From NCBI GenBank assembly GCA_029784825.1, contig JAFMAU010000002.1, positions 34,396 through 98,395 of the forward strand: a stretch of DNA of 64,000 nt, written 5' to 3'. Within the stretch, counting starts at the first letter, position 1. Every line of letters starts with the position of its first letter. The translations under genes and the position numbers were made by a program. The notes below the pieces were generated by a model that was not told the origin of the DNA, did not search any database, and was given only the letters and a program-made list of their open reading frames with translations. This document shows positions 18,206 to 26,839 of this stretch, piece by piece. The DNA is from Nitrososphaerota archaeon. Lineage in GTDB: Archaea; Thermoproteota; Nitrososphaeria; Nitrososphaerales; UBA183.

Positions 18206-19366
18206 TTACTTGTAATAGGCATAGACAACTTTCGTTAGAGCTTGAATTTCCCAGTCTAACTCCTTCTCGGACAAATGGGGATGAACTGGAATCGAAAAAA
18301 TCATTTTTGATAATGCCTCGGAGTTGGGCAGCTTAGTCTTAGGAAGTTGTGAAAAGATTGGTTGTTGACTTAGTGCATGGGGGTAATGCACACCACAAGA
18401 CACATTCTCAGCCTCGAGAGCCGCAACAATGCCGTCCCGATCCATTTTGAAACGACCCAAATCAACCTTCAATGAATACTGATGGAAAACGTGAAAAACA
18501 TTAGGCGGAACTTCTTGCGGATGCAGGCCCTCTAACTTCGAAATGGCATCACTCAATTTCTTTGCATTTGCACGTCTCTTCATGTTAAATTCTTCAAGAC
18601 TCTGGAGCTGACCTCGACCAAGTGCTGACTGCATCTCACTCATTCTGAAGTTGTATCCTATGGCAGTATGCCAATATTTACTAGATTGCCCCTGATTCTT
18701 CAAGAGCTCTATTCTTTCGAAGACGCCAGAATCTTGAGTGACAACCATGCCACCCTCGCCGGTAGTCATGTTCTTCGTCGGGTAAAAACTATAACAGCTC
18801 GCATCTCCGAAGAATCCAACTGGTGTACCATCACATAAAGCTCCGTGAGCTTGTGCCGCATCATACACAACCTTAAGATGATAATCAGAAACGAATTCAG
18901 AGATTTTCCTAATCTGGACAGGCTCTCCAAAAAGATGAACGGGGACCACTCCTTTGGTTGCAGCGCTACGAGATTTCTCCGCTGCTTCGCATGTAATTAG
19001 GTAGGTGTCCTCGTCGGTATCGACGAGCTTTGGTTTCAAGCCGCTAGCAACAAGCATTGAGGCGGTAGAGACGTGAGTGAAATTTGATACGAGAACTTCC
19101 GAACCTTTGGGAAAGACTGCGCAATATGCTAGGAATAGAGCTGCAGTTCCAGAATTTACGGCGCTCCCGTATTGTGCCCCCGAATATTTCGCGAAGTCCT
19201 CAGAGAATTGTTTAGTGAGTTGCCCCTCTCTAAGCGTGCCATTTCTCATCACTTGGTCTACTAAATCTCTTTCCATCCTGTTGATTCGTACCCTTGAAAT
19301 TGGGATCTTATACGGAGCAATGGATCGGCCACCATCAATAGCCAGTCTCTCAGTTTGTCCAGTCAA
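18206..19366 (-). CDS. DegT/DnrJ/EryC1/StrS sugar aminotransferase
   Basis: A 386-residue PLP enzyme. It has SAVNSGTAALFLAYCAVFP, VVYDAAQAHGALCDG and the PLP-lysine block CYSFYPTKNMTTGEGGMVVT. IGYNFRMSEMQSALG and the C-terminal FSIPVHPHLSEKELDW complete the family pattern. It transfers an amino group to a 3- or 4-keto nucleotide sugar (WbpE-like). Its ATG overlaps the stop of the Gfo/Idh gene upstream by 4 bp, so the keto-sugar producer and the aminotransferase are coupled. Confidence 0.9.
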   Translation of the reverse strand: MTGQTERLAIDGGRSIAPYKIPISRVRINRMERDLVDQVMRNGTLREGQLTKQFSEDFAKYSGAQYGSAVNSGTAALFLAYCAVFPKGSEVLVSNFTHVSTASMLVASGLKPKLVDTDEDTYLITCEAAEKSRSAATKGVVPVHLFGEPVQIRKISEFVSDYHLKVVYDAAQAHGALCDGTPVGFFGDASCYSFYPTKNMTTGEGGMVVTQDSGVFERIELLKNQGQSSKYWHTAIGYNFRMSEMQSALGRGQLQSLEEFNMKRRANAKKLSDAISKLEGLHPQEVPPNVFHVFHQYSLKVDLGRFKMDRDGIVAALEAENVSCGVHYPHALSQQPIFSQLPKTKLPNSEALSKMIFSIPVHPHLSEKELDWEIQALTKVVYAYYK

Positions 19367-20394
19367 TTCTGACCGCTTCTCAACCCTACCGCCAATTCGG
19401 AGCGTCTCACCTTTGTTATCACGTTCGCAACGTCAGAGGAAGAATCAATTGGACATGGATTAGTGACAGAACTGCCGCCAACATAATTGACAAAGGATCC
19501 GATTTCTTCGCTAAGCATTTGCGTTGGTTCAAATTTCTTTAAGTTGAATCCCTTTGAGAACGGACTCCTAGCCTCGGTTAAGTAGACACTAACCGGCATA
19601 TGCTCCTGAATTCCTGCGAGAATCGACCCATTATCTCCCTGAATCTCCATGACATTCGAGTAACTAGGGGTCAGTTGGTCTGACTCAACAATAACTCTCA
19701 CGCCATTTTCACAATCAATGGAAACCAGCGAGTAATCTGCAGCAGTGACATCAATGGTATTTCCCGCGATTTTCCGCTTTGGAATAATTATACCACTTTC
19801 CAGTAAATCTGCGTTGACGATGTGCCCAAAGAAGAACCAAGTCAGATCAATCATGTGGACGCCGAGTTCCAATAATGCACCCCCGTCCATGTTGACCATA
19901 TGTGTCCAAGGCCTTTGGCCCCCTTTCCCCCCGATGCGGAACGTTGCCATTCTGGGGGAACCTATCACATCAGACAGGAGAATTGCTTTCATGTATTTTG
20001 CCACCGGGTGACTTCGGTACAAGTAACCGATTGTTAGCCGCTTTAGGGACTCCGAGCTAAGTCTTGCAAGTGATTGTGCTTCAAGAATATCTGCGGTTAG
20101 TGGCTTCTCACAAAGCACGAATTTCCCGCTCTTCAGCAAACCATTGACTAGTTTATGATGAAAACCAGTGGGCACGCAAACACTTACGGCTTGGATTTCA
20201 GTGTCTAGCATGATTCTCAGGGGATCGTCTGTAAAGTTGGCGACTTTGAATCTCTTGCCTGCCTGGTCAGCCAAACTAATGTTTACGTCACAAAAGGCAA
20301 CAAGTTTCACATTGGGTAGCGAACTGTAAATCTGAGCGTGTCTCATGCCCATTCGCCCGCAGCCAATTATGCCTACTGTAACCTCCTCTTGCAA
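19363..20394 (-). CDS. Gfo/Idh/MocA family oxidoreductase (WbpB-like)
   Basis: A 343-residue NAD-dependent sugar dehydrogenase with VGIIGCGRMGMRHAQIYSS, VLCEKPLTADILEAQSL and MDGGALLELGVHMIDLTWFF (catalytic Asp/His). In the WbpB/WlbA pathway this enzyme oxidises C3 of UDP-GlcNAc(A), and the following DegT enzyme aminates it. The ATGA overlap with the aminotransferase at 19366 supports that pairing. The specific substrate is inferred from gene order. Confidence 0.87.
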   Translation of the reverse strand: MQEEVTVGIIGCGRMGMRHAQIYSSLPNVKLVAFCDVNISLADQAGKRFKVANFTDDPLRIMLDTEIQAVSVCVPTGFHHKLVNGLLKSGKFVLCEKPLTADILEAQSLARLSSESLKRLTIGYLYRSHPVAKYMKAILLSDVIGSPRMATFRIGGKGGQRPWTHMVNMDGGALLELGVHMIDLTWFFFGHIVNADLLESGIIIPKRKIAGNTIDVTAADYSLVSIDCENGVRVIVESDQLTPSYSNVMEIQGDNGSILAGIQEHMPVSVYLTEARSPFSKGFNLKKFEPTQMLSEEIGSFVNYVGGSSVTNPCPIDSSSDVANVITKVRRSELAVGLRSGQN

Positions 20395-20445
20395 GTGAAG
20401 TTCAAACTCCTAATCGAAACTTTCTTTGAATGCCATACCGCGATT

Positions 20446-21630
20446 TCAATGCCTAATATACCTTAGACTTGAAGGAATACTCGATTTCATTTCTTTCAAC
20501 GACGAGATTAATTGCTTGTAATCTCCGAGTTCTTGCGAGAACGCGTAATCTGGATGGACAAGAAGAACTACGTCACCACCGAGCGAGAAGATTCGCGATG
20601 CCTGTTGCGTCCAATACTTGACGGCCGCCTGGGTGCTCAGTCCAAATATCATTAGCAATTGGTGATCTTGCGGCAATGACAGAGGGTGCTCTACCATTTT
20701 TCCGATGTGAAAGGGAACGGATGTCTGAATTCCGAATCCCCCCATAACAACAGGATTGCTACTCTCCCATGAGGGTAGGGAAAAGTCTTCTTCATAACCA
20801 GCAATTTCAAGCGCGTTCACAATCTCTCTGCTGAATTGCATCAAGGGAGCCCTGAATAGCTTGATTGGCCTGCCCGTTTTTTCTTCTAGTTGCGTTCTGC
20901 TCTTGGCCAGTCTCCTTGCTAGACGTGTCTTATCTCGCATATGGACAAGTGTGCCATCATGCTTCGTGTCATGGGAGCCGATTTGTGAACCCTCCGCCAG
21001 GTCCCGTATTACGATACCGTTTAATGGGAATTCCTCCGACGGAATAAACCAGGAGCTCTCGACGCCAAGGTCGTCCTCCACCGACTTCATCGCTTCAGCT
21101 CGCTCCAGCCCCTTTCTCGTATCTATGTCGTGTGTGATGATAAGGTCGGGGCTCTTCCTAGCTCTGAGCTTCATTCCTAATTGAGCGAAACAGTCCGTTA
21201 ATGCGAGCCTGGTTTCATCGATCTTTATGAAGTTCTTCGGAATCCCAAAGCCGCTGGATTGTCTGAGAAGGGCACTCCGAATCTGAGGCGGAGCCCTGTT
21301 ATACTTTATCGGAAGCCCTGTAAGAAGTCGGTAGATCAACGCGACGTTCGGGTTCATTACAGTGGTTATTATCTCGCGACATCTAACAATCTCACTCAGT
21401 GGAAAGAGGACGCACCCGGCCGTAGCTGAGCCCACACTTCCATTGTGCGTCCAACTCAATTCACACCGTCCACTTGATATCGTCAAGTCTCTTCCGTCCT
21501 TGCTAATCGAGACTAGAAAGTCGCATTGCTCAGACGTCGCTCTAGGATCTAGAGAGTACGGATGCAGTAGGAACCGTATTGTTTCAATCTCGGGCACATT
21601 CGTTCGAATGCAAATCCTGCACTTTGTCAC
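20446..21630 (-). CDS. Polysaccharide deacetylase (NodB-like) family protein
   Basis: A 394-residue protein. The C-terminal two thirds have the CE4/NodB metal site: DLIITHDIDTRKGLERA (Asp pair) and GSQIGSHDTKHDG (His-x3-His), followed by LFRAPLMQFSREIVNALEIA (catalytic Arg) and VVLLVHPDYAFSQ (C-terminal His). Residues 1-120 are not recognised. Such proteins remove N-acetyl groups from polysaccharides or nucleotide-sugar lipids. It starts with GTG at 21630, just 6 bp after the stop of the GT2 gene, so they are co-transcribed. No signal peptide, so cytoplasmic. Confidence 0.83.
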   Translation of the reverse strand: MTKCRICIRTNVPEIETIRFLLHPYSLDPRATSEQCDFLVSISKDGRDLTISSGRCELSWTHNGSVGSATAGCVLFPLSEIVRCREIITTVMNPNVALIYRLLTGLPIKYNRAPPQIRSALLRQSSGFGIPKNFIKIDETRLALTDCFAQLGMKLRARKSPDLIITHDIDTRKGLERAEAMKSVEDDLGVESSWFIPSEEFPLNGIVIRDLAEGSQIGSHDTKHDGTLVHMRDKTRLARRLAKSRTQLEEKTGRPIKLFRAPLMQFSREIVNALEIAGYEEDFSLPSWESSNPVVMGGFGIQTSVPFHIGKMVEHPLSLPQDHQLLMIFGLSTQAAVKYWTQQASRIFSLGGDVVLLVHPDYAFSQELGDYKQLISSLKEMKSSIPSSLRYIRH

Positions 21631-21636
21631 ACCAAT

Positions 21637-22401
21637 TCACTTCCTGACACCAAGAAAAAGAAGAACAAGTGGGGATAATATTGGCCACCAATCCTTCAAA
21701 GGTTGTATTCTTGAGTAACCGCCCCTGTGGCCGAACAAGTATACCTTTGACACTGGTACCTCGATAATCCTGTAATCGAGGGTCAAAGCTTTGTAGTGAA
21801 GATAGTATTCGAGGCTGTATCCATTCAGCCATTCTTGGCGTAGATTGATTCGCCTATCCTTGAGCATGTCAAGCCTATAACACCGGTAACCGTTTGTGAC
21901 ATCGGTGCATTTCCTATCAGTCAGAATGGTCCACAATAAAGGGTAGAATCTGTTGAATACCTTCCTCACGAAAGGCATTCTTTCAGTACGACCGCCCTTG
22001 AGGTATCTCGAACCTTGGACATAATCGACCCTACCGTTTACGACGGGCGTGAGAAGTCGGTCTACTTCTCGGGGGTCATCCTTCCCATTCCCAGAAATCG
22101 TAACTGCGATCGAGTGGTCTGTGTTGTTCAAGTATTCCATTCCTTGCCTCAAAGCATATCCCACCCCTCGCCGACTCTCGTTCTTGATGATATGAACCGG
22201 AACTCCAGCTTCCTTCGCGGCAATTCTAATCTTCTCCATTACCGATTTAAGGGGAACATCTATGACAACACAAACGCTGCTGACCGGCAATCTCTTCAAT
22301 TTCCCAAGTACAGAAATAATTGTTTCCGTCTCTCCGAAGACGGGAATGATGACTCCAGTCTTCGGGGGTCTCTTGAACGTTGGACTACTTGGAAGATTCA
22401 C
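21637..22401 (-). CDS. Family 2 glycosyltransferase, dolichol-phosphate mannosyltransferase-like
   Basis: A 254-residue GT-A protein with GVIIPVFGETETIISVLGKL, VHIIKNESRRGVGYALRQGM, then ISGNGKDDPREVDRLL in place of the usual DADxQ, VQGSRYLKGG and VTNGYRCYRLDML. This pattern is that of DPM1/polyprenyl-phosphate sugar transferases, which load a sugar onto dolichyl phosphate. The first acidic motif is GNGKDD not DADLQ, so metal binding may shift one residue. It would feed the membrane glycosyltransferases of the locus. Confidence 0.83.
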   Translation of the reverse strand: MNLPSSPTFKRPPKTGVIIPVFGETETIISVLGKLKRLPVSSVCVVIDVPLKSVMEKIRIAAKEAGVPVHIIKNESRRGVGYALRQGMEYLNNTDHSIAVTISGNGKDDPREVDRLLTPVVNGRVDYVQGSRYLKGGRTERMPFVRKVFNRFYPLLWTILTDRKCTDVTNGYRCYRLDMLKDRRINLRQEWLNGYSLEYYLHYKALTLDYRIIEVPVSKVYLFGHRGGYSRIQPLKDWWPILSPLVLLFLGVRK

Positions 22402-22488
22402 GACTCATCATCATATTCTTAAGGGTCGCCAATCCCCAAAACTCTGTATCGATTGACGCGTTTTGTAGCCTTTGTTACGTACAAGCGC

Positions 22489-23235
22489 TCAGAAGCTTGT
22501 CCTGTTGACACTGGACAAGTATTCCGCAATCCCCCTAAAGATCCCGCGTGACCAAGCTCGTCCTTCATCACCGAAGGGAAAAAGCATCATAGCTAAGATA
22601 GGCAACAACCAGTAGAAGACTCTGACTGTTGGGCGAGGTCGCGCATATTCAAGGGCCTGGAGTATCCCAATCGTGGTGCGCGCCTTGTAAGCTACTTCAT
22701 CTTTCATATACTTCGTCCTCGTGGTCGTGACAAACGAGTCTCCGCAGAATCTTGTGCTGTATCCAAGTTCTGACGCCTTGAATACAAAATACGAATCTTC
22801 CGCCATGCATGGTGGGATGGGCATCAATTTGTCCATTGTGTGCTTCTCGATAACCATGAGTTCACCCATCGCAAAAATACTGAGAACCTTGTTCAATGGG
22901 TTGGCTATCCTGTAGAACCTCACCTGTGGCCCCTCGACTGGTTTCACTTCACCATACGTCACTGAGATGCCTTCAGAGGCTAAAGAAAGAATGCCTCCCA
23001 AGTTGTGTATGTGGGTGTCGACGTCGTTCAAAACTACCACGCCAGTATCTGATGGAATCAAGCCATACCCAAAATTGATGGCGTCCCACTTTCCTGCGGG
23101 GTGTCTGAAAACCACCTCGGGTATTCCGGTAATACTTTTGCCACATACGACGATGAAAGGAAACCCAAGATTCCTAATTTCGTCCACCTTCTCTTGTACG
23201 TGCGTCTCGTCGCGAGCGAAGACCAAGATGAACAC
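22489..23235 (-). CDS. GT2-like glycosyltransferase with C-terminal membrane helix
   Basis: A 248-residue protein, GTG start. The acidic block GVVVLNDVDTHIHNLGG and the later PPCMAEDSYFVFKASELGYS mimic the DxD and ED-Y sites of GT2 enzymes. RTTIGILQALEYARPRP resembles the RW-like acceptor block, and VFYWLLPILAMMLFPF is a membrane helix near the C-terminus. The N-terminal part is short relative to typical GT2, so the fold is probably reduced. Likely a membrane-associated sugar transferase; specificity unknown. Confidence 0.68.
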   Translation of the reverse strand: MFILVFARDETHVQEKVDEIRNLGFPFIVVCGKSITGIPEVVFRHPAGKWDAINFGYGLIPSDTGVVVLNDVDTHIHNLGGILSLASEGISVTYGEVKPVEGPQVRFYRIANPLNKVLSIFAMGELMVIEKHTMDKLMPIPPCMAEDSYFVFKASELGYSTRFCGDSFVTTTRTKYMKDEVAYKARTTIGILQALEYARPRPTVRVFYWLLPILAMMLFPFGDEGRAWSRGIFRGIAEYLSSVNRTSF

Positions 23236-23320
23236 TTTCAGCGCGGGTAACTCTCAAACGCCCCTTCGAAACCGATGATGAACCGGTTCACAAATGTGTC
23301 CTTGGCGGAGCAAGAGGTCA

Positions 23321-24007
23321 TTAGTTAGACTCCCGCACCATCTCTCGGGCAGGATTTCCTACCACAGTCGAGTTGTCCGGCACATCCTTAGTCACGACAG
23401 CACCGGCGCCTACGAGTCCATTCTTTCCTATCCTGATTCCTGGAAGTATGACCGAGTGTGCCCCAATCGAAGCGCCTTTAGCAACCAAAGTCCTGTTCAG
23501 CGACCATTCTCCCTTCGCATGTGGCATCTTGTCATTGGTGAAAGTGACATTTGGCCCGACGAACACGTCATCCTCGAGAGTGACCCCTGTCGGAATGTAT
23601 ACATTTGGTTTTATTTTACAATTGTTGCCGATGATAACTCCCTCTTCAATATAGACAAAGGACTCCACCTTGCAATTCTCCCCAATCGTGCACTTGTACA
23701 GATTGACATGGTCTCTGATTTCGGTCCCCTTTCCTATTTTGACTCCTTCTACCCGCGAATGTCCAAGCCCAGACAACTTGTTGTCATCCAAGCCGTCAGG
23801 AAGAATATCCTCTGGTTCGAGATTCTGTTCGGGTTCTTCCTGCAAGTGAGCAGGAGGAGGTTCTGTGAGCAAAGTGTAACCAATCCAGGTAGTTATGACC
23901 AGCACAGCCAGAATTGCCAGAAGAGCCGTCAGCTGAAGAATTGGAAGAGCGGTGAAAAACACGCCGTAGAAGTACAAGATTGCTAGAACTGGGGAGCCGA
24001 CTAGCAT
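23321..24007 (-). CDS. Membrane-anchored hexapeptide N-acetyltransferase (WbpD-like)
   Basis: A 228-residue protein. Residues 1-48 carry two hydrophobic segments (YFYGVFFTALPILQLTALLA and onward), then an acidic linker rich in Glu and Pro (about 50-78). Residues 80-225 are a left-handed beta helix: VNLYKCTIGENCKVESFVYI, VFVGPNVTFTNDKMPHA and the C-terminal GAGAVVTKDVPDNSTVVGNP. The helix is typical of WbpD/WlbB UDP-2-acetamido-3-amino-uronate N-acetyltransferases. Those are usually soluble, so the membrane hairpin is unusual. It follows the Gfo/Idh gene at 45 bp. Confidence 0.84.
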   Translation of the reverse strand: MLVGSPVLAILYFYGVFFTALPILQLTALLAILAVLVITTWIGYTLLTEPPPAHLQEEPEQNLEPEDILPDGLDDNKLSGLGHSRVEGVKIGKGTEIRDHVNLYKCTIGENCKVESFVYIEEGVIIGNNCKIKPNVYIPTGVTLEDDVFVGPNVTFTNDKMPHAKGEWSLNRTLVAKGASIGAHSVILPGIRIGKNGLVGAGAVVTKDVPDNSTVVGNPAREMVRESN

Positions 24008-24052
24008 GGTGAAACCGACAACCCTTGAACTAGGGAGTCTGGGTATGAGTTG

Positions 24053-25105
24053 TCACCTAGGTCCCTGTCCTACAGGCGTGAGGGGAAGTCGGAGGCTCAA
24101 ATCATTTTTCCTCATGGCCGCCACTATGGCCTCCAGGCAGGAGACAGTTCTCGCTCCAACGAACCCGCTGTTGTACTGGGGAACCCGTCCCCTGGTGCTC
24201 TCGATGAAGTTGAGTTCCATATCGCGAATGGTATTGTTGGGAGCGTCGGTGGACTTGGCGCCAGCATCGGCCCCGTTCCTAGGCCCTGACGAAGGGAATT
24301 GGGACCTAGAGACGTTGGTTGGCCCTTGTTCGTTTGATATCATTATTGTCTGGTTTAGGGCATCACAGACTATCGTCCCTTTCTCTCCGACGACCCTTAT
24401 CATCCTGTCCTTCACGCCGTGCTGAATCCAACTGACATAGATGCTGGCCAGGATCCTGTCTGGAAACTCGAGGTTGATGAATGCCATCTCCTCCGCATGT
24501 TCAGTCTTTCTAAGGTATGACCCTCCAGTAGCTTCCACACTCGATGGCCACTCATCCAAGATGAAATTCAAGGCATCTACAGGATGAGGAGCGAGGTCGA
24601 AGACAATGTCTGTGTCTCTCGGCGGCGTGAGAGTGGCGGCCCAGTCGAGTTTCAGATAGAACGCCCGTCCTATCTTACCCTCACCAATCAGTCTTCGTAC
24701 CATTCTCACTGCGTCATTAAAACGAAAGATGTGTCCGACCTGCAGGACTAAGCCGCTCTCTTCGGCAAGAGAGACGAGTTTGAAGGCATCACGGGAATTC
24801 AACGCCATTGGCTTTTCAATCAAGACGTGTTTTCCTGCTTCCAATGCATCTCTTGCCACTTCATAGTGGAGCGAGTTGGGCAGGGCTATGTGCACGGCGT
24901 CGACTTTAGTATCTAAGACGGCACGGTAGTCTGACTCAAACCCTGTCTTGGTCCCTATTTCGCCCTTGATCCTTTCGAGCGCCAGCGTAGATGAATCGAC
25001 GACGTACTCGAGGTTGAAATCGGGCTGCGAAACTCCCAATCTCGCATATTCCCGTAGAATCTTTGTTCCCCAGTAGCCGGCCCCAAACACTGCAACTTTG
25101 GTCAG
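24053..25105 (-). CDS. Gfo/Idh/MocA family oxidoreductase (WlbA/WbpB-like)
   Basis: A dehydrogenase with VFGAGYWGTKILREYARLG, VLIEKPMALNSRDAFKL and IVFDLAPHPVDALNFIL. The first standard start (GTG 25090) would cut the beta strand of the Rossmann fold. Homologues begin TKVAVFGAGYWG, which here follows a CTG at 25105-25103, 11 nt after a GGAGGT inside the end of the upstream gene; I place the start there. It sits between a DegT aminotransferase and the WbpD-like acetyltransferase, the order expected for 2,3-diacetamido-uronate synthesis. Dehydrogenation at C3 is inferred. Confidence 0.82.
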   Translation of the reverse strand: MTKVAVFGAGYWGTKILREYARLGVSQPDFNLEYVVDSSTLALERIKGEIGTKTGFESDYRAVLDTKVDAVHIALPNSLHYEVARDALEAGKHVLIEKPMALNSRDAFKLVSLAEESGLVLQVGHIFRFNDAVRMVRRLIGEGKIGRAFYLKLDWAATLTPPRDTDIVFDLAPHPVDALNFILDEWPSSVEATGGSYLRKTEHAEEMAFINLEFPDRILASIYVSWIQHGVKDRMIRVVGEKGTIVCDALNQTIMISNEQGPTNVSRSQFPSSGPRNGADAGAKSTDAPNNTIRDMELNFIESTRGRVPQYNSGFVGARTVSCLEAIVAAMRKNDLSLRLPLTPVGQGPR

Positions 25106-25110
25106 ATGAA

Positions 25111-26232
25111 TCAGTGACCTCCTTTTCGGAAGAACTCTTTCGTTGTTTCGCAGATGTACTTCACGTCATCAACAGAAAGGAAGGGGTGCATTGGAAGGCT
25201 CAAGCAGGTCAACGAGAGTCTCTCACTCTTGGGATACGCCCCTTTCGTGTAACTGCGCTCTTTGACATATAGGGGTTGAAGGTGTATAGGGATGGGGTAG
25301 TGCACTCCAGACTCGATTCCGGCCGACTGAAGGAATTGTCTGAGACCCTCCCTTTTCTCGGTTGTAATTACGAATTGGTGATACACACTCTCAGCACCTT
25401 CAGGTTCATTTCTGGGGAGGGATATGACTGGAATGTTTGACAACTCTCTCTTGTAGGCTGCTGCTACGCTGCGTCGCGCCGCGTTCCAGCCATCTAGGTA
25501 GCGTAATTGCACCCTACCAATCGCAGCGTTGACAGTGTTGAGTCGGCAGGTGTAGCCTAGTAGATCGTGTTCGTAGCGTGTAACCCGCCCGCAGTCTCTC
25601 AACTTAGCTATTTTCTTCGCCACCTCGCTGTCATTGGTGGTGACCATGCCGCCATCTCCTAGGACAGTCATGTTCTTGCTCGGATAGAATGAGAAGCATC
25701 CAACATCGCCGAGGCTACCGACTTTCTTCCCTCTGTATGTGGCTCCGTGAGCTTGACAAGCATCTTCTACGACGAACTGGCCAGCTGACTCCGCGGTCTC
25801 GAGCATCGGGGCGATGTCGACAGGTAATCCGAACAAATGTACTGGCAGGAAACCCCTTACACCTTCTCCCGCTGCGCGTAGCGCTAGAATGACGTCGATG
25901 TTGTAATTCTGACTGTCGATGTCGACGAACCTGGGGAACCCCCCTGCTTGGATTACAGAGTTGGCGGTTGCTATGAATGAAAACGGAGTTGTGACTACTT
26001 GATCACCATGAGATACCCCCAAAGCCAAGAGACTTAATTGCAGGGCCGCTGTCCCTGAGTTGGTCGAGACTGCGTACTTCACCCCGATGTAACTCGCAAA
26101 TTCCTCTTCGAATTTGTAAACGTTCTCGCCCATTGTGTATCTGTCGTTTTGCAGGGCTTGAACGGCGGCCTCTTTCATTTCTTCGTTGAACATGGGCATT
26201 CCCTGCTGAATCCTAGTCACTTGCGTTACCAA
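25111..26232 (-). CDS. DegT/DnrJ/EryC1/StrS sugar aminotransferase (WbpE-like)
   Basis: A PLP aminotransferase with MFNEEMKEAAVQALQNDRYT, AVSTNSGTAALQLSLLALGV, VVEDACQAHGATY and the PLP-lysine block CFSFYPSKNMTVLGDGGMVT. The C-terminus LSLPMHPFLSVDDVKYI is typical. The frame is open further, to 26313, but that stretch overlaps the preceding gene; I chose TTG 26232, one base after its TAG. GTG 26220 or ATG 26199 are also possible. It is coupled to the Gfo/Idh gene downstream. The GC content rises sharply just upstream of this start. Confidence 0.88.
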   Translation of the reverse strand: MVTQVTRIQQGMPMFNEEMKEAAVQALQNDRYTMGENVYKFEEEFASYIGVKYAVSTNSGTAALQLSLLALGVSHGDQVVTTPFSFIATANSVIQAGGFPRFVDIDSQNYNIDVILALRAAGEGVRGFLPVHLFGLPVDIAPMLETAESAGQFVVEDACQAHGATYRGKKVGSLGDVGCFSFYPSKNMTVLGDGGMVTTNDSEVAKKIAKLRDCGRVTRYEHDLLGYTCRLNTVNAAIGRVQLRYLDGWNAARRSVAAAYKRELSNIPVISLPRNEPEGAESVYHQFVITTEKREGLRQFLQSAGIESGVHYPIPIHLQPLYVKERSYTKGAYPKSERLSLTCLSLPMHPFLSVDDVKYICETTKEFFRKGGH

Positions 26233-26233
26233 A

Positions 26234-26671
26234 CTAGTATTGGACCCCTCCTTGGGTCGACGAGCCAAGACTTTGCGTTTGTGACCCGAGATACCACGCG
26301 TAGTCCAGGTCATTCCTCCACCCCTTCGCGGCGTCGTTCCCCCAGGAGACGGCGGCCGACGAGAAGGCCCAGGCGAGCCTCATCCCGTCCATTATGGCGG
26401 CGTAGGCCCTGTCCCCTGCCTCCTTCATCTTCTTCAGGGCGCCGACAAGCGCCCGGAGGAGCATCGCGCTCTCGAGCTTTACGTCCAGCCTCATGGCGAG
26501 GCCGTACAGGGACCGCTCGACCCTTCCGAGCCTGAACCAGGAGCCGTTCCTCTTGGCCGCGAACATCTCGTGCTTGAAGAAGTCTCTGAGGTTGGGAGTG
26601 TCGCTACCCTTCAGTGTGTTGGTGGTCTGTGCGCCGAAGGCGCGAATGTGCCGTCGAGGACGTCTGTCCAA
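26234..26671 (-). CDS. Uncharacterised conserved protein, paralogue of 39816-40250
   Basis: A 145-residue hydrophilic, basic, largely helical protein of no family I recognise. From about residue 27 it aligns along its length with the protein at 39816-40250. Shared blocks are WFRL near 45, ERSLYGLAMRL, LLRALVGALKKMKEAGD, MRLAWAF, SWGN and RNDLDYAWYLGS. The TTG start at 26671 has AGGAGA just ahead, and a CTTAAG box at 26703-26708 sits 37 bp upstream. It stops one base before the DegT start. Both copies precede sugar-biosynthesis genes. Function unknown. Confidence 0.62.
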   Translation of the reverse strand: MDRRPRRHIRAFGAQTTNTLKGSDTPNLRDFFKHEMFAAKRNGSWFRLGRVERSLYGLAMRLDVKLESAMLLRALVGALKKMKEAGDRAYAAIMDGMRLAWAFSSAAVSWGNDAAKGWRNDLDYAWYLGSQTQSLGSSTQGGVQY

Positions 26672-26839
26672 GCTCTCCTGTCTCTTCCCGCCGGAACCTG
26701 CTTACTTAAGCGCGATGCCGAAGAGCGGTGCTCGCCCTTCCTTAATTCAGGGCCTGTCGACCGCCCCGCGAGTCCACCCCTAGGCGTCGGCCGGCAGCGC
26801 CAGGTCGTTCTTGGCGTCGACTTCCGGACGCGGCGCCGC

